DNA of 64,000 nt from Fratercula arctica (Eukaryota; Chordata; Aves; Charadriiformes; Alcidae), in assembly GCA_947846985.1 (NCBI GenBank), contig CANTUZ010000012.1, positions 22,282,135 through 22,346,134 on the forward strand, read 5' to 3'. Position numbers and translations under genes: made by a program. Under the pieces are notes generated by a model. That model was not told the origin of the DNA and did not search any database. It worked only from the letters and a program-made list of their open reading frames with translations. This document shows positions 1 through 12,161 of this stretch, in pieces (the stretch's first letter is position 1; each line of letters opens with the position of its first letter).

Positions 1-3000
1 TGTTGAAAATCCAGGGCCTGGAAATCATATCATTCTTTAAAATACTACTGCTGTGTTTAGATGATATAATCTAAGAATGGTAACTGTCAAGAATGACAGA
101 TTCTCAGCCTTCTCTCCTAGCAATTTCAGAACCTCAATGTGCTCAGCAAGTTAAAGAGAAAATACAGTTAAATTTCTTCCTAAGCACTGTATGCTTTTTC
201 TATAACAAATAGCGTAACTGGAAAATGGGATACATTTCCTTCAAGGGGTTTTAAGAATATTTCTAAAGATAAATATAGAGTAAGTCATCTGGAACAAGGC
301 AAAATTTCCAAGGGACTCTTTATTTTCTCCCTTTTATAACAGATGCTGTTTAATTTGCGTCTTTCTTCTAATAGCTCAAGCTGTTAATTGATCAGAACGT
401 AACCTATTATCATAGTGCAGATCTTTCATAAGCATGTCCTCTGAGCCAAAATAGCTTTCAGTTACATGGTATTGTTTACTATACATTCTTGAATATTGAA
501 TTTAACACGGACAAAAGAACAGGCAAAAGCAGTTACGTATTGCCTTCTTATTTGAAATATACATATATTAATGAGTAATACAATTAATCATTATCAACCC
601 TATAGGGTTTATTTATCATTTTCCTATTTAGTACCACATAATCACCTATAAAAGTTATTGCAAAGTGTGAGAGAAGGCAATTTGTTCATTCTTTGTGTCT
701 CAAACAGTAGGAGCTATGTTGCATCAACTTTTGGGAGTCCAGAAATCCATGACTGGCAAGGGCATTTCCAGTCATGTTTGCAAGTGGTTATTCCCTCTTG
801 CTAAAGTGAGTAAAAGGGGAAAACAGTCTCTATGATGTGATAGGAAGTGACTACGGCAGGTAAGAGCATAGGGTAGGGATCTTGGATTCTAATTTAGAAC
901 AATGAGATTTCTGACTGCCTAGTGCACGCTTTTCGTTTAGCTCTGGTAGAATAGATGCATTGGGGTCCTACAACATGTCAGCACCGTGCTGCATGTTCAC
1001 TTATTACCTTTTCACCAGGTTTCCTTAGTATCAGCCCCAGTTACTGCTGGGGCAGTGAAAGAGGAGTCTGAAAAAGAGATTATGTTGCAGGATAAAAGAA
1101 ATTCTGTTCACTCGTATTTCAGTAATGGTTTACAATGGAGTACTTGCTGCACATTTCAAACTGTTTCTAGTATACATTGGACTCTAGTTTTGTAACTTTT
1201 GTAACAGCAATTAAATTAACCTAGAAATTGAATAGCTCAGTCAAGTTCTCTTTGCATGATCTATAAAGTATGTGAATTAATACAAGCATGTCTATGAAGT
1301 TCTAGAGTCTTTTTATTCTGTTACTATTATAAGCTACTTCCTATCGTTTAATAACAGAAAGGGAATACTTAGTATTCACTTATTTCAAAGTGCTTTACAA
1401 AAGTAATTACTTTGTACTTTATTAGTTAAATATTTTTAAAACAGACCAAATGATTCTTTAAACACAGGAAGGTCCAAAATATTTTCAGTTTCCATAGCAC
1501 ACGATATTTGTACTAATGTAGTTAAGCATGAATGTAAACTCCATGTTTGCTTTCAGCCCATTCCGTGCTGCTGCAAGCATGCATTTGCTAATCATGCATT
1601 TTTGGTTTAAATTAAGTCTAATGACTAATAAGTAGGGCTAGTTACTAAATGAGAAGCATGTTTTAAGATCAATATTACAAGCAGCAACTGAAAACATAAA
1701 TAATGTGATTTAATGCAGCTCCAACATAATTTTCATATCTAAGATGCAGAATTTAGCTGATACTACATGTATAGGCCCTTTCTCTTGATGGAGACCATCA
1801 AGTGCAGCATCCACTTCCCAGGAGATGCCAGCCACAGATGCTTTAGTAGAACATTCAACACAATAATTAGGACAATCTGCTTGTTTTCCACTAATGCCTA
1901 CTAAGTGGCAATTGTCTTTAGCCTCAAAGGAACCAATGTTTAGATGCAGTTTTTACATCCGCCCTAAATCTTCTTTTCTTTGTCCACACTACCATAACTG
2001 AACATTCCTGTAATTCATACAAATTCTAATCCTTTTTGAATATTTGAATAGTCCTGTGTTTAATGGCAATGCTTCTTAAATTCTCTTTCTGTGTTGTACT
2101 GTTAGCTTTGATCAGTCTGCAATTAGCTTGCTTCCAGTTTTGAGTGTCATCTTGTTCTTACCTTGTGAACAAAGAGAACAAAAGCTTAATCTGCCTTCAT
2201 TGTTTATACTTCTTAGTGTCTCCTATGTGATTTATCTTTTTCAAAATAAAGTCCCAGCACTTTTAGTATCCCACTCCTTAGTTACCCATGAAGTTGCTAG
2301 TTTGTGGGGTTTTTTGTATCAAGTGACTAATAATGAATAAGTTTAATGACAATCACATTGCCAATTTTTAGACATCTATCTGAATATGAAATGCTCATTC
2401 CCCAAAAAGTCAGAAGGTTATCCTGAATATGCAAATTAGATGCTCAGGATCTATTGTGCTAATAGGGGAGAGAATAATGATTTCTTTAATGGCATGTAAA
2501 TATATTCCCAGATTACTTTTTACCCAATTCCTTTTGATTTTTGGATTGCAGCCCCATATTTTTCAGGGGACTTTAGGCATCTATGATGAAGACCAGTTAA
2601 GTAGCAGGAACATCATATCATGCGGTACGTTTTTGTAAGGAAGATAATAGGTAACTTTCTTTTGTAATATATTTTTCATGACTTAATTTTGTTATTAAAA
2701 AAGAGAATTTTCTTTTTCCTTAAACATTCCTATGCAAATCATACTGTAGGCTATTTCTGGTACATAGAGCATATTTACTAATGTAAATATTTACTTTTCT
2801 TTATTACACTATTTTAACCGAATGTTATTACAATTTATACAAAGTCACGTACCTCTCAATTATGGAAACCCCTTGATTTCAACAGCAAGGTGTCACATAT
2901 CCTATTTATGCCACTGACATAGTCAAAATATTCTGGATTTTTAATTTGCTTGGTTAATATACATGAATTATCCCTGCTAAAGAGCATCGTTTCTTTCACA

Positions 3001-6000
3001 CAAAAGATTCATTAAAATTTAAAAATTAATCAAGCATGACACAAAATGATACTGTGTCTCAGCTGGCACGACAAACACTATGGTTTGCAAACCATATTTT
3101 CTTTTTTTAACCTTTGTAACATCAACTGTTATCGATTAAAACAGGCTAGCGCTGCCAACTTTCATATAGTGTAGTGCAACAGCAGAGGATTATCAGGCAC
3201 ATTGTTAGTCCCCAGCAATCAAACACACAAGCATATAAATTAACACCACTGTCTCTTAAAACACAGTTAATTTGTTCATGTTTTCCTAAGAGCAATTAAC
3301 AGCAGGCAGGAGTTTTAATGAAATAAGGCGGTGATTCCCACAGGGGCTATTTGTAATGAACATTACTGAGTAGCAACAGCTTCAAAGTGTTTACATTAAG
3401 ACATGATTAATAACAAAGCTGTTAAGCTACCCATTAGGTAAAATACAGACCCAAATTAAGGGATATTCCTAGTTAAGTAATCCTATCCATTGGTATATTC
3501 CCTGCCTAAGTATATTTTTGGGGAGGGGGTTGGTTTATTTAGGAGGTGGTGGGAATTACCTCTCTTACATTTTTTCCTGCAGGATCAACAGAATTCAGGT
3601 AACTTCTTGCACAAATGTAATTTTCAACAATGTAATGGTCTAGTGAAGTGGGATTGTATTGAAACATTTAGAAATTTCAGTTAGAGCGTCTATTTATGAC
3701 AGTTACTTGGAGCTGTACAAATGAACTCTTAAGGGAATTAATTAACTTTCTGTTAGGGTTAAAAAGGACTGCTAAACATGCCAGTTTTGGGATCTTGTTA
3801 TAAAATCTGCCAAAAGTTTAATAATCAGATTCTTAATTTCTGCATGACTGAGTATTGAATCAAACATGCTCATTTAAGAAAGAAGAAGTTTAACTGATAA
3901 TTATAGTTTTATCAAATACAGAATGGGTGACTGTAATTTTGTTGTGTGTAACATTTTATTCCAGGTTTCTTTGAGTTAAATAAGGCCCTTGAGATGACAG
4001 TTTAGGATTTTTCATTGTTTAGACATGTAGAATGTTTAGATTTTAGAGAGTGTTATGTAATGTAAATCATGTTATTTTGCACAAGCAAAAACAACGTCAC
4101 TGGCAGCTGTTACAAAAGTGAGGTTAAAAATTTTTCAGGAGCTCTTTAGGTGAAATAATTATCCAAAACACGAGAAATGTATTTAAGAAACTTATGTCAG
4201 CAAGTGAGATTTTTAGAAGCACCTAAGTGATTTAGAAGCAAAACCACCACTTGAAATCAATGAATAAGATTCATGCTTCAAAGCAATAGAAGTACTTAAG
4301 CTATGACATGATGAAATAAATGCCTGGGTTTTTAAAAATGCAGTATCATTGTTCTACAAGACTCTCAGATATTCTGTGAACTAGCATTTTACTTGGCTTT
4401 AAAATATTGGTGCAATTTAAAATTCTCTTACTTATGTTTCAGTAGCCTCAGTCAGGAATGTCAGCCTTCTGAGTGAGGGTGCCTTGATGTGTTAGCAGAT
4501 TACTTGCAACGCTGTTCGCAGCACGGTATCTTTAATTTGATTCACTTACTCCCTGTGGCAAGTTTTGAAATCAGAAACAGTTGTGCTTATAGCTCCTGAC
4601 TGAGTAAACGAAATCTGCTGGTTTGATTGCATTGCCTTACTGCAGTCCTTTAAAAGTGTGACACTTTAAGCAAGAAATGTACTGCTTTCATTATAAAATC
4701 TCCCAAATCAACATAATCAAATAGTAAGTAACACTTACATAAGGTGACTTTCCAAATCGGAATTCATTCTCTGATTTTGGATTCACAGTGTTTTCTTTAT
4801 GGAATGCTTAAGCATTGCATGTATGTGAGGAAAATCAGTTTAATGATACTTGGAGTTCTTACTATCAAATGTATTACGTAGTCACTTGCTTGTAGGACAG
4901 GAGTTCTAACAGGGACCATTATTGAATGGAGAGACCAAGCAAGGTAGCGCAAATGAAAAATATAAGTGAAGTAGCATTTGTGCTGTGCTCTGGAGTTATA
5001 AAGACCAGGTAAATGATTTGTCCAGGATGCAATAATACATTGTACTAATGTATACATATTAATGTATGTACTTATACATAATTTGTACGGTGTACTAATT
5101 CCCCCTGGTTTCTAGTGAAATGAACTTAAAGCTAAGCATATTTCTACATTTACCACACTGATGCTTTTTCCACTGAATTTACCAATTGCTGTGCTTTCTA
5201 TACTACTTCAGACAATTAAAAAAAAAAAAGCTACATTTATAAAAAGTCATGAGATCATTTATCTTTATAAAACTTTATTGATCCTGATACTGGACCTAAG
5301 ATCTTGGTGATCAGATTTTTTCATAGAAAGGAGGACGTAATCTTTGTGTTGGTAGACAAACCCCTAATTTTAGGTCATCTTGGGGGAAGATGGATGGTTC
5401 CCTCTACTAGGACAGGTTAGCTGAAGAAGGGGCCTGAATGCATTAGATGACTTAGTCTATTAATTAACCCTTCAGGTTTATAATTGTTTAAATATCTATT
5501 CAGATGACTCATATGATGCTTTTCTCTGCTTCCTTAAAGATCATGTATTCTCTTCTTACACCACTAGTCAAGTCCCTTCTCAAGCTTTTTATAAGATAAA
5601 TATACCAATTTCTCCGTAAGGCACTTTTAAAAACATGATTCTTGTTGAAGCTACCTTCTTCTTTTGAATGTTCTCTGATGTCTAATAATTGTTTTGCTGA
5701 ACCAATTGGAAGGGAGATTTTGCCCCTTCCAAATAAATCCAGCTGAGTAATTGCTGTTCTCTAACCTTGAGTTAAGCACTCATTCCAAAGCTGTTATAAT
5801 AGCTGCTATAAAAGCTCTGTTTTACAAGTTTTTATTATACAACTCAAGTTTTATGATGTAAACATTTGTACCTCATGGACAAGATTATAAGTTGGGAAAA
5901 TATAAGGTGTTTTTTGTGAATAGAATAAAATATCCTAAAGATGAAGTTAAACAGATACATTTTTTTTTTTTTCTTTTTAAAAATACAATGAATCTGAAAA

Positions 6001-8469
6001 CTCATTCGATTTGGTGAATAGAATGGTGAATTTGGTGAATTCATTCTATCTGGTGATTATAGCACCAAAGCAATTAACACTGTCTCTTTCTGTGTCTGTT
6101 CTGTAGGTTACATCTGTTAAGGAAACCATGAAAAACTGTTTTCCCAAATAAACAAGTACAGCAGTCGTTTTAGTAGAAGGCAAAGTATCGTAAAATAAAC
6201 ATGTATCTGCTGTGATAGACTCAAGGGCTCCTTTGAGTTAGGTCTTGGCCACAGAATTCAAATAAGTAATACAGGATTCCGTCTGCATTTCCAGAGTGGT
6301 GTTAGGGTGTCACAGTCAACAAAACATTCATTCAAGCATCTTGCATGTATAGTACAATGCCAGTTACTGTTTCATTAAGAACAAGTCTCTGTAAGCATAA
6401 GGACTGTTCTAGCTGCAGAAATGCAATGATTTTAGATATTTCATTGCCATAAAATTAAAAGAAACAAAAATCCCCACAACACTTCCATGTAGTTTATGTA
6501 CTAGAAATAAAGAACAGTTCTGGAGAGCCTGGGTTAAGCTGTGGACATTAACATTTCTAAATCTAGTAAATAATTTAAAACAGCCATTATAATGAACCAA
6601 TGCCAATGCAATTAAGTCTAAAGACTCTGCAAATCATATATTAATTCTTTTTTTAATTTTCAGCATCACTGCATCAAAAAAACCCCTCAGCACATCTGTT
6701 GATATATTTTAAACTTGCTATTTATAAAATTTTGGAAAACTATTTGCCTCTGATTGCGCCATTTCCATTATATACATACTCAGATGGGTAATTACAGCAA
6801 TTCAAACCCAGTCTGTATAGTGCAGTATTAAATACGAGACCAGGTTTAATTAGAAATAAAAATACAGGTATTGCAGGTTTGTAAAATATCCTTCTTATGT
6901 TACTACGTTTTGAGTAGTGATAAAACCTGACTTTCAAAGTTATTTGATTTATACAGAAACCAGTGTTTCTGGAAACAATACGTTACCATTGTTCATAAGA
7001 ATTGCAACCTTCTGGAAATTAACTTTTAATATCTGAAAATGAAAATGCAGTAATTCCTGTCAAATATGTTTGGGTATTGAAATGTTCTCCACGCATGCTC
7101 ATGGCACCTGGAAATTGCATTGGTATTTTTCATTTATTTAAAATTCTTCCAAATTTTTATCATAATTTATTTCAACAGTTCAAGTTGAAAAAAAAGTTTA
7201 AAAATAAGATTTATTTCTATTTTATAGGATTTAAAAAAGAACGATTGTTAGTTCTTCTGCATGCTATAGATAAATAAATACATATACAAATCTTGAGTTT
7301 AAATAAAATCACATTGAAAATTGGAATTATCATGACTTTTTTCTGTGTTTTTTTTCTGCTTCTAACAGTAAACACTGACAGTCAGTCCTTTTCATTTTCA
7401 TTTTTCTGTCTACGTAGCTTTTCTTTATTTTCTAAATTATGGAGATGAAAAACGCAAATAACCAAAAGAGGAAGAAGAAGCTATGAAGCTTTAACACTGA
7501 CATTTTAAAAATCTGTAAGTTTTGCTCTTGGTGGTTTTTGTTGTTGCTGTTGAAGCATGTATGTTCCCGTGTGTGTGCATTGGTATTCCTTGGGCTCTTT
7601 CACTCTTAAGCTTAGCCTTAGCTGAGGAAAAGGATGTATGTCTGTTCCAGGGAATGAACTTCCCAGTGCTGAACAGAAGGGGAGTTACTGTTTTGTACCG
7701 GTTGGGGGACTGTCAGCAGGCAGACCCAGACTGAACATTTGAGGGTGATGTACCATGGGTAAGTATTTGACTCAGTTTAGAGAGGAATAGAAAAATTTGT
7801 TAAATCAAAACAAAAACATGCTCAGGTTCCATTATAAAGGCATTGATTGTCAGCAAGATCATTGGTACTGATGTTTTATTGTATGGAAACAACAGTAAAA
7901 TTTTTTACTTGTTTTGCGTCATTAAACTGATGAGAGCATACTCTTTACTTATTGGTATATTTGTTAGGCTCTCTGCACAGAAAACAATATCTTCCTAATA
8001 AAGGAATATATACTCTCTGGATATCAAGTAAATAGTGCTTTGAAGATTATCCAACAAGCATGGAAAATAAACAGCAAACTCTGACTTTCTGAATACTGCA
8101 TTGAATCAGGTTTGAAATATGTGTGTGCAGTTGCAGGAATTTTTAGAATACTTTTCACTTCAGCTTTTGAGAAGAGGCAGTTTTTGAGGTAAGATTTACC
8201 AAAACAAGCAAACAAATGTCATTCAAAATAGGTATACCTCGGTTTGGTTAGTTAACCTCCTCTGTGAGGAAAGAAATCTACAAATATGAACAGAACATTC
8301 TTTGCCCTAGGGCTGGAGTTCACCTCCCTTATCTTTATTTGCCTAAAAAGCAGGTATCTAGTCTAAGCCAGTTAGCCAGCACAGTGCTCCTGGGAAAGGA
8401 GATTTGTTCTTACAAGGCAAACATAGGATACACGAATGACAATCTTGAAGTGTGTATCTTAGTTGATTA
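1..8469. other. Non-coding AT-rich single-copy DNA
   Basis: No gene is recognisable on either strand. The open frames are short, lack a shared splice pattern and resemble no family I know. The stretch holds short A and T runs (an A run near 5220 and a T run near 5960) and a homeodomain-type AT-rich block near 3150-3440, described under findings. No CR1 or LTR signature is visible here. It may be intergenic or intronic; the sequence alone does not decide. Confidence 0.6.
6005..6055 (+). repeat. Short local repeat of a TTGGTGAAT unit
   Basis: The 9-mer TTGGTGAAT occurs twice, with a shorter TGGTGAAT between the copies and a TGGTGAT soon after. The segments GAATAGAATG and CATTCTAT flank part of it in inverted orientation. 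It looks like local slippage or duplication rather than a known repeat family. Confidence 0.5.
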
Positions 8470-8474
8470 CAGAG
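8470..8474. repeat. Target-site duplication CAGAG, left copy
   Basis: CAGAG lies directly before the TGTGG terminus of the LTR and recurs exactly after its ACA end at 9217-9221. A 5-bp duplication marks retroviral-type integration and fixes both ends of the element. Confidence 0.9.
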
Positions 8475-8600
8475 TGTGGTGGTTTGGGCTGGGGAGGCCA
8501 CTAAGCGAACAACAGATGCTGTCTTTACCTCTCCCTTCCCAGAAAAGAAGGGAGGGAAAATAAGGGAGAGACTTAAGGGTTGAAAGAAAACTGAAAGTAC

Positions 8601-8606
8601 TTTAAT
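8601..8606 (-). other. LTR poly(A) signal ATTAAA
   Basis: ATTAAA on the minus strand, about 265 bp beyond the TATA box, fits the poly(A) signal that ends the R region. The U5 part would then run from roughly 8585 to 8475. Confidence 0.6.
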
Positions 8607-8866
8607 GAAATATTAACAATAAAAAGGAAAGATAATAATATAAAAAAAGAAAATAATTAAATATATACAAGATATATAGAAAACCAATACCAAGCTCCCA
8701 GGATGATGATCACGTCACCGGCAGGCACTGAGGAAGTCCCAGACTGGACTCAGTGATGGATGGGAGCTGAATTCAGGAATGCATGGATCAGGATCAAAGG
8801 CAGACAAACAGAGTCCTTCTTGGACACTGGCCGTTGAAGAAAGAGACTGACCCTTTGACACCTCAG

Positions 8867-8875
8867 CTTTTATAC
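8867..8875 (-). promoter_or_regulatory. LTR TATA box
   Basis: On the minus strand this reads GTATAAAAG, a good TATA box inside the LTR. Transcription would start roughly 25-30 bp downstream, near 8840, marking the U3/R border. Its activity today is unknown. Confidence 0.7.
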
Positions 8876-9216
8876 TAAGCATGGGGCAGATGAGATGGAA
8901 TACCCTGTTTGTCAGTTTGGGGTCACCTGTCCTGTCCCCTCCTCCCCACAGGTGCAACCCCTCTGTGGTTTTCCACTTCTGACCCTCCAACAGGACAAAT
9001 AATGAAATTAGCTGACCTTGGTTGTCATAGCAATAAATATAAGGAAGAGCCTCTCTGCCTACCATCCCTTGGCATCAGCTATAAACATCAGGTCTTATCA
9101 CTCTGGTAGCAGACACTGAACAATATACTGTTGATTTCAGAGAGATAGAAGAGGCTTAACTGAAAAGTAAAATTACTGAAAAGAAAATTGGTTCTCTTCT
9201 ACCTCAAACCAGGACA

Positions 9217-9221
9217 CAGAG
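9217..9221. repeat. Target-site duplication CAGAG, right copy
   Basis: This is an exact repeat of 8470-8474 and directly follows the ACA terminus of the LTR. Confidence 0.9.
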
Positions 9222-10533
9222 GTAGCCAAGATGACTAACTTTTAACAGATATCTAACTTCCAGATGGTTCTTGGATCCCTCTCCAAACACTGAACATATT
9301 TTAAAATATGTGTATTTCTTTTTTGGACAGACTTGCACTAGTGAAATCCACCTTCCTAGCTTGAGGTCATATACATTCAGATAGATAGTTTTAAGAAGTT
9401 TTTATTATATTTCAGAGACACAAAGCCAATTTATAAAAGATTATTGCATGTGTTTTCCCTGTCATACATAATTATTAAATTATAATGCATTATTGTAAAA
9501 TAATAAGTAGTTTATGAATTGTGCATAGATGGTAGCACAGCAGGAGAAACTTACTTCATGTCTTTTCACCTGTTTCTTGTAACTATTTTTGTTGTAATAA
9601 CCCATGTCATTCCTTGATCTGTTTCCATGTAATTATATTGAAATTATCTTCCAAATCATTCAGGCTTCTTTTCCAGAAATCTCAGCTGTTCACAGTCTTT
9701 TCTGAGGCCAGGTTCTCCTCAGTTCCTGGCCACGTATTGAAGGACTTGGCCAGAACTTCTCCACAGTTAGCCAATACAGATTTTTTTAGGGCATTGAATT
9801 GTTAAGTTAATCAGTGATCTTAACAGCAAGTCTGAGCCTGACAAGGACTACTGTCAGCATCATTCATGTTCTTTATCCAATATATCACCCTCAGAACTGT
9901 TATTAGAAAATAGAATTTTACATCTTTAAGCTACTACGTTCAGAATATTAAACTAATAAAGTGTAAATATTTCAACATGTGAATAAAACGTATTAGGCTT
10001 TGACTGGAAACTATTGAAGATGTTACTGACACTTCTTACTGTATATTAAAATTCCTGCTTATTGTAGAGGGATGAATATAGAGGGATTTATTGAGTATCT
10101 AGGCAAATATAGATAGAGTAGATTTTCTAAAGCACAGTTCTATTTTGTATTTCTATTGTCTGTTCTCTATTTTTAGATATTTCTATTTCTAGAGATCCTT
10201 TTACTGAAGTGTTATTGTATACTCAGTATTAGTTTTGTCCCAATTTTATATGTACCCCAGTCTGGCTCCGGCATCTGACCAGAGGGAATTCATGTTTCCT
10301 CTTGCCTTTTCAGTTGTTTTTTTTCTCTTGTTCGCATTTCTCTGTGTTAAATTTAATTTGTTACACCTCTTGCTCTGTCTATTCATAAAGCTTTGTCATT
10401 TTTTTTCTGAAATCTTTTGTTTTTCTATAATAATTCTTAGCTTAAGGAGCAATCTTTGTTCTCTGTGAGCTGTTGTTAAGGTAGCTTTGACTTAGGTATT
10501 GATAATGTGACTTGTAATGTTCTATAGTGTATT
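9222..10533. other. Non-coding AT-rich DNA between an LTR and a CR1 copy
   Basis: No coding exon, RNA gene or repeat terminus is recognisable. The sequence is very AT-rich around 9410-9510 and 9900-10200. I see nothing else in it. Confidence 0.6.
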
Positions 10534-10903
10534 ATCATAGAATCATTTAGGTTGGAAAAAACCTTTAAGATCATCAAGTCCAACTGTAAGCCTAACACTG
10601 CCAAGTCCACCACTAAACCATGTCCCTAAGTGCCACATCTACACATCTTTTAAATACCTCCAGGGATGATGACTCAACCACTTCCCTGGGCAGCCTCTTC
10701 CAATGCTTGATAACCCTTTCTGTGAAGAAATTTTTCCTCATATCCAATCTAAACTTCCCCTGGCACAACTTGAGGCCGTTTCCTCTCATCCTGTCTCCTA
10801 TTACTTGGGAGAAGGGACCAACCCCCACCTCACTACAGCCTCCTTTCAGGTAGTTGTAGAGAGCGATAAGGTCTCCCCTCAGCCTCCTTTTCTGCAGACT
10901 AAG
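10534..10903 (-). mobile_element. CR1 LINE, 5'-truncated 3' tail
   Basis: Read on the minus strand this is the last part of a CR1 LINE: the C-terminal end of the reverse-transcriptase ORF, a short 3' UTR and the terminal ATGATTCTATGAT octamer, which appears on the plus strand as ATCATAGAATCAT. The 5' end is cut off, as is usual for CR1. No target duplication is visible, also typical of CR1. Its 3' end (...GACATGGTTTAGTGGTGG...) is nearly the same as that of the 43.3 kb copy, so the two belong to one subfamily. Confidence 0.97.
10613..10903 (-). pseudogene. CR1 ORF2 C-terminal fragment
   Basis: About 96 codons of the extreme C-terminal part of the CR1 reverse-transcriptase protein remain open and end at the family's own stop (ATG GTT TAG, stop at 10613-10615 on the plus-strand coordinates). 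Landmarks are [22 protein letters not shown] and LPREVVES. The polymerase motifs and the N-terminal endonuclease domain are absent, so the fragment cannot work. The open frame reflects relatively recent insertion rather than selection. Confidence 0.93.
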
Positions 10904-11648
10904 GTTAATCATTAGTCACAAATGATTGAGCTTGTTCCTAATAGTTCACAAATACATGATCCCTTAAATATCTCAATGAATCATGGTTAAATAAATAGAT
11001 TAAATCATAAAGTATTTCAACAGCATGTACTCGGTTTTTTGTTTGGTTTGGTTTTTTATATATATATATATATATATGCCTCTATGTAATTCACCCACCT
11101 GGAAATGAAGAACTACTATTGTACTTAGAACACTCTGAAAAATTATAGCAGAACAAAACTCTCCTAACAGAATATATCTGTTTCTGAAATTTTGGGTTCC
11201 AGTGCGACAAAGGAGTGCATATTCCTTAAATAAACATTATCTCGTGCGGAGAGTTTTTCCCTTTGAACTTGTGTGAGTTGACTAAAGCTTTGTTACAAGA
11301 CTCTCTGGAGAGGACTGGACAATCCGGTTGCTGACAGAAGAACCCTGCAGATAGCTCGAGGGGATTTCTGCATCACCTCAGCTGCAGCTATGATCAGGTT
11401 TTTAAAGTTCTCCTTGAAGATGGGCTGTAACAGTTTGAAAGGCAAAAAAATCTGGAAGATTCTGTGGAAGAGGAGGGGGGAACCCAAACAAAAATCCCCA
11501 GAAGAAACTTCCAATAGCTAATAACTTGTCTAGAGGACAAAAGGTGAAGTATTACAATCAAGCTGTAAATATACACTGAAAAAATTGCCTTGAGCTTTGG
11601 TGAAAAATCCTGTAAGGTGAGATTTTCCATTGTTAATTGCATGTGTGT
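10904..11648. other. Non-coding DNA with a TA microsatellite
   Basis: No gene is seen. A TA dinucleotide run lies near 11057-11078, just after a GTTTG-rich stretch. The rest is unremarkable single-copy sequence running up to the LTR target duplication. Confidence 0.6.
11057..11078 (+). repeat. (TA)n microsatellite
   Basis: About eleven TA units follow a TTTTT run. This kind of tract is often polymorphic in length. Confidence 0.9.
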
Positions 11649-11653
11649 TCTGA
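11649..11653. repeat. Target-site duplication TCTGA, left copy
   Basis: TCTGA precedes the TGTCATGG terminus and recurs exactly at 12157-12161 after the other end of the element. Confidence 0.9.
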
Positions 11654-11788
11654 TGTCATGGTTTAACCCAGCCAGCAACTAGGACCATGCAGCTGCTCGC
11701 TCAATTCCCCCCTGGTAGGGTAGGGAGAAGAGGGAGAAAAGGAGGGAAAAGGGAAAAAAAAAAACCTTGTGGGTTGAGATAAAGTCAG

Positions 11789-11794
11789 TTTAAT
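11789..11794 (-). other. LTR poly(A) signal ATTAAA
   Basis: ATTAAA on the minus strand lies shortly before a CA-rich stretch, as expected at the R/U5 border. Confidence 0.6.
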
Positions 11795-11944
11795 AGAACG
11801 GTAACGGAAGAGGAAAATAACAATAATAACAGTAATAATGGTGGAACAACATACAAAATAAAGTGATAGCAACACATGTTGCTCTCACCACCTGATGATC
11901 AGTTGCCCAGCTTGTCCCAAGCAGTGGCCTCCCAGCCAACTCCT

Positions 11945-11953
11945 GTTTATGTA
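11945..11953 (-). promoter_or_regulatory. LTR TATA-like box
   Basis: On the minus strand this reads TACATAAAC, a weakened TATA box placed about 155 bp before the ATTAAA signal. The position suits the U3 core promoter, but the sequence is off consensus. Confidence 0.5.
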
Positions 11954-12156
11954 CTGAGCATGACATCTATGGTATGGAATATTCCCTTGGCCAGCTTGTC
12001 CTGTCTATGCTCCCTCTCAGCTTCTATGGGAAGCTGAAAAACTCCTTGACTAAATATAAACATGACTTAGCAACACCTAAACCAATATGTGTTATTGACA
12101 TTCTTATACTAAATCCAAAACACAGCAGCTACTAGAAAGAAAATGAAACCAGGACA

Positions 12157-12161
12157 TCTGA
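12157..12161. repeat. Target-site duplication TCTGA, right copy
   Basis: This is an exact repeat of 11649-11653 directly after the ACA end of the LTR. Confidence 0.9.

Larger units (their letters stand above)
8475..9216 (-). mobile_element. Solo LTR of an avian endogenous retrovirus (742 bp)
   Basis: The element starts TGTGGTGGTTTGG and ends AAACCAGGACA, so the two ends are imperfect inverted repeats of the TG...CA type. An exact CAGAG duplication flanks it. On the minus strand a TATA box (GTATAAAAG) is followed about 270 bp later by an ATTAAA poly(A) signal, which sets the orientation: U3 begins at 9216 and U5 ends at 8475. No gag, pol or env sequence and no second LTR adjoin it, so it is a solo LTR left by recombination between paired LTRs. 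The 5-bp duplication suits the ERVL or class III side of avian ERVs, but the family name is not certain. Open frames inside it, for example on the minus strand at 8715-9065, are chance frames in LTR sequence. Confidence 0.93.
11654..12156 (-). mobile_element. Solo LTR of an avian endogenous retrovirus (503 bp)
   Basis: The element runs from TGTCATGGTTTAACC to GAAACCAGGACA, with TG...CA ends that are imperfect inverted repeats and an exact TCTGA duplication on both sides. It matches from memory a high-copy avian solo LTR type with this start. On the minus strand, a weak TATA-like ACATAAAC is followed about 155 bp later by ATTAAA, which sets the direction. No internal retroviral sequence adjoins it. 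Its U3 begins with TGTCCTGGTTT, the same 11 bases as the 8.5 kb LTR, and an internal stretch (AGCATG...ATGGAATA...CTGTCCTG on the plus strand) is also shared, so the two are related subfamilies. Open frames within it are not genes. Confidence 0.95.

Noticed and set aside
8715..9065. A 116-codon open frame on the minus strand
   Set aside because: It lies wholly inside the solo LTR, across its promoter and R region, and does not match a retroviral gene.
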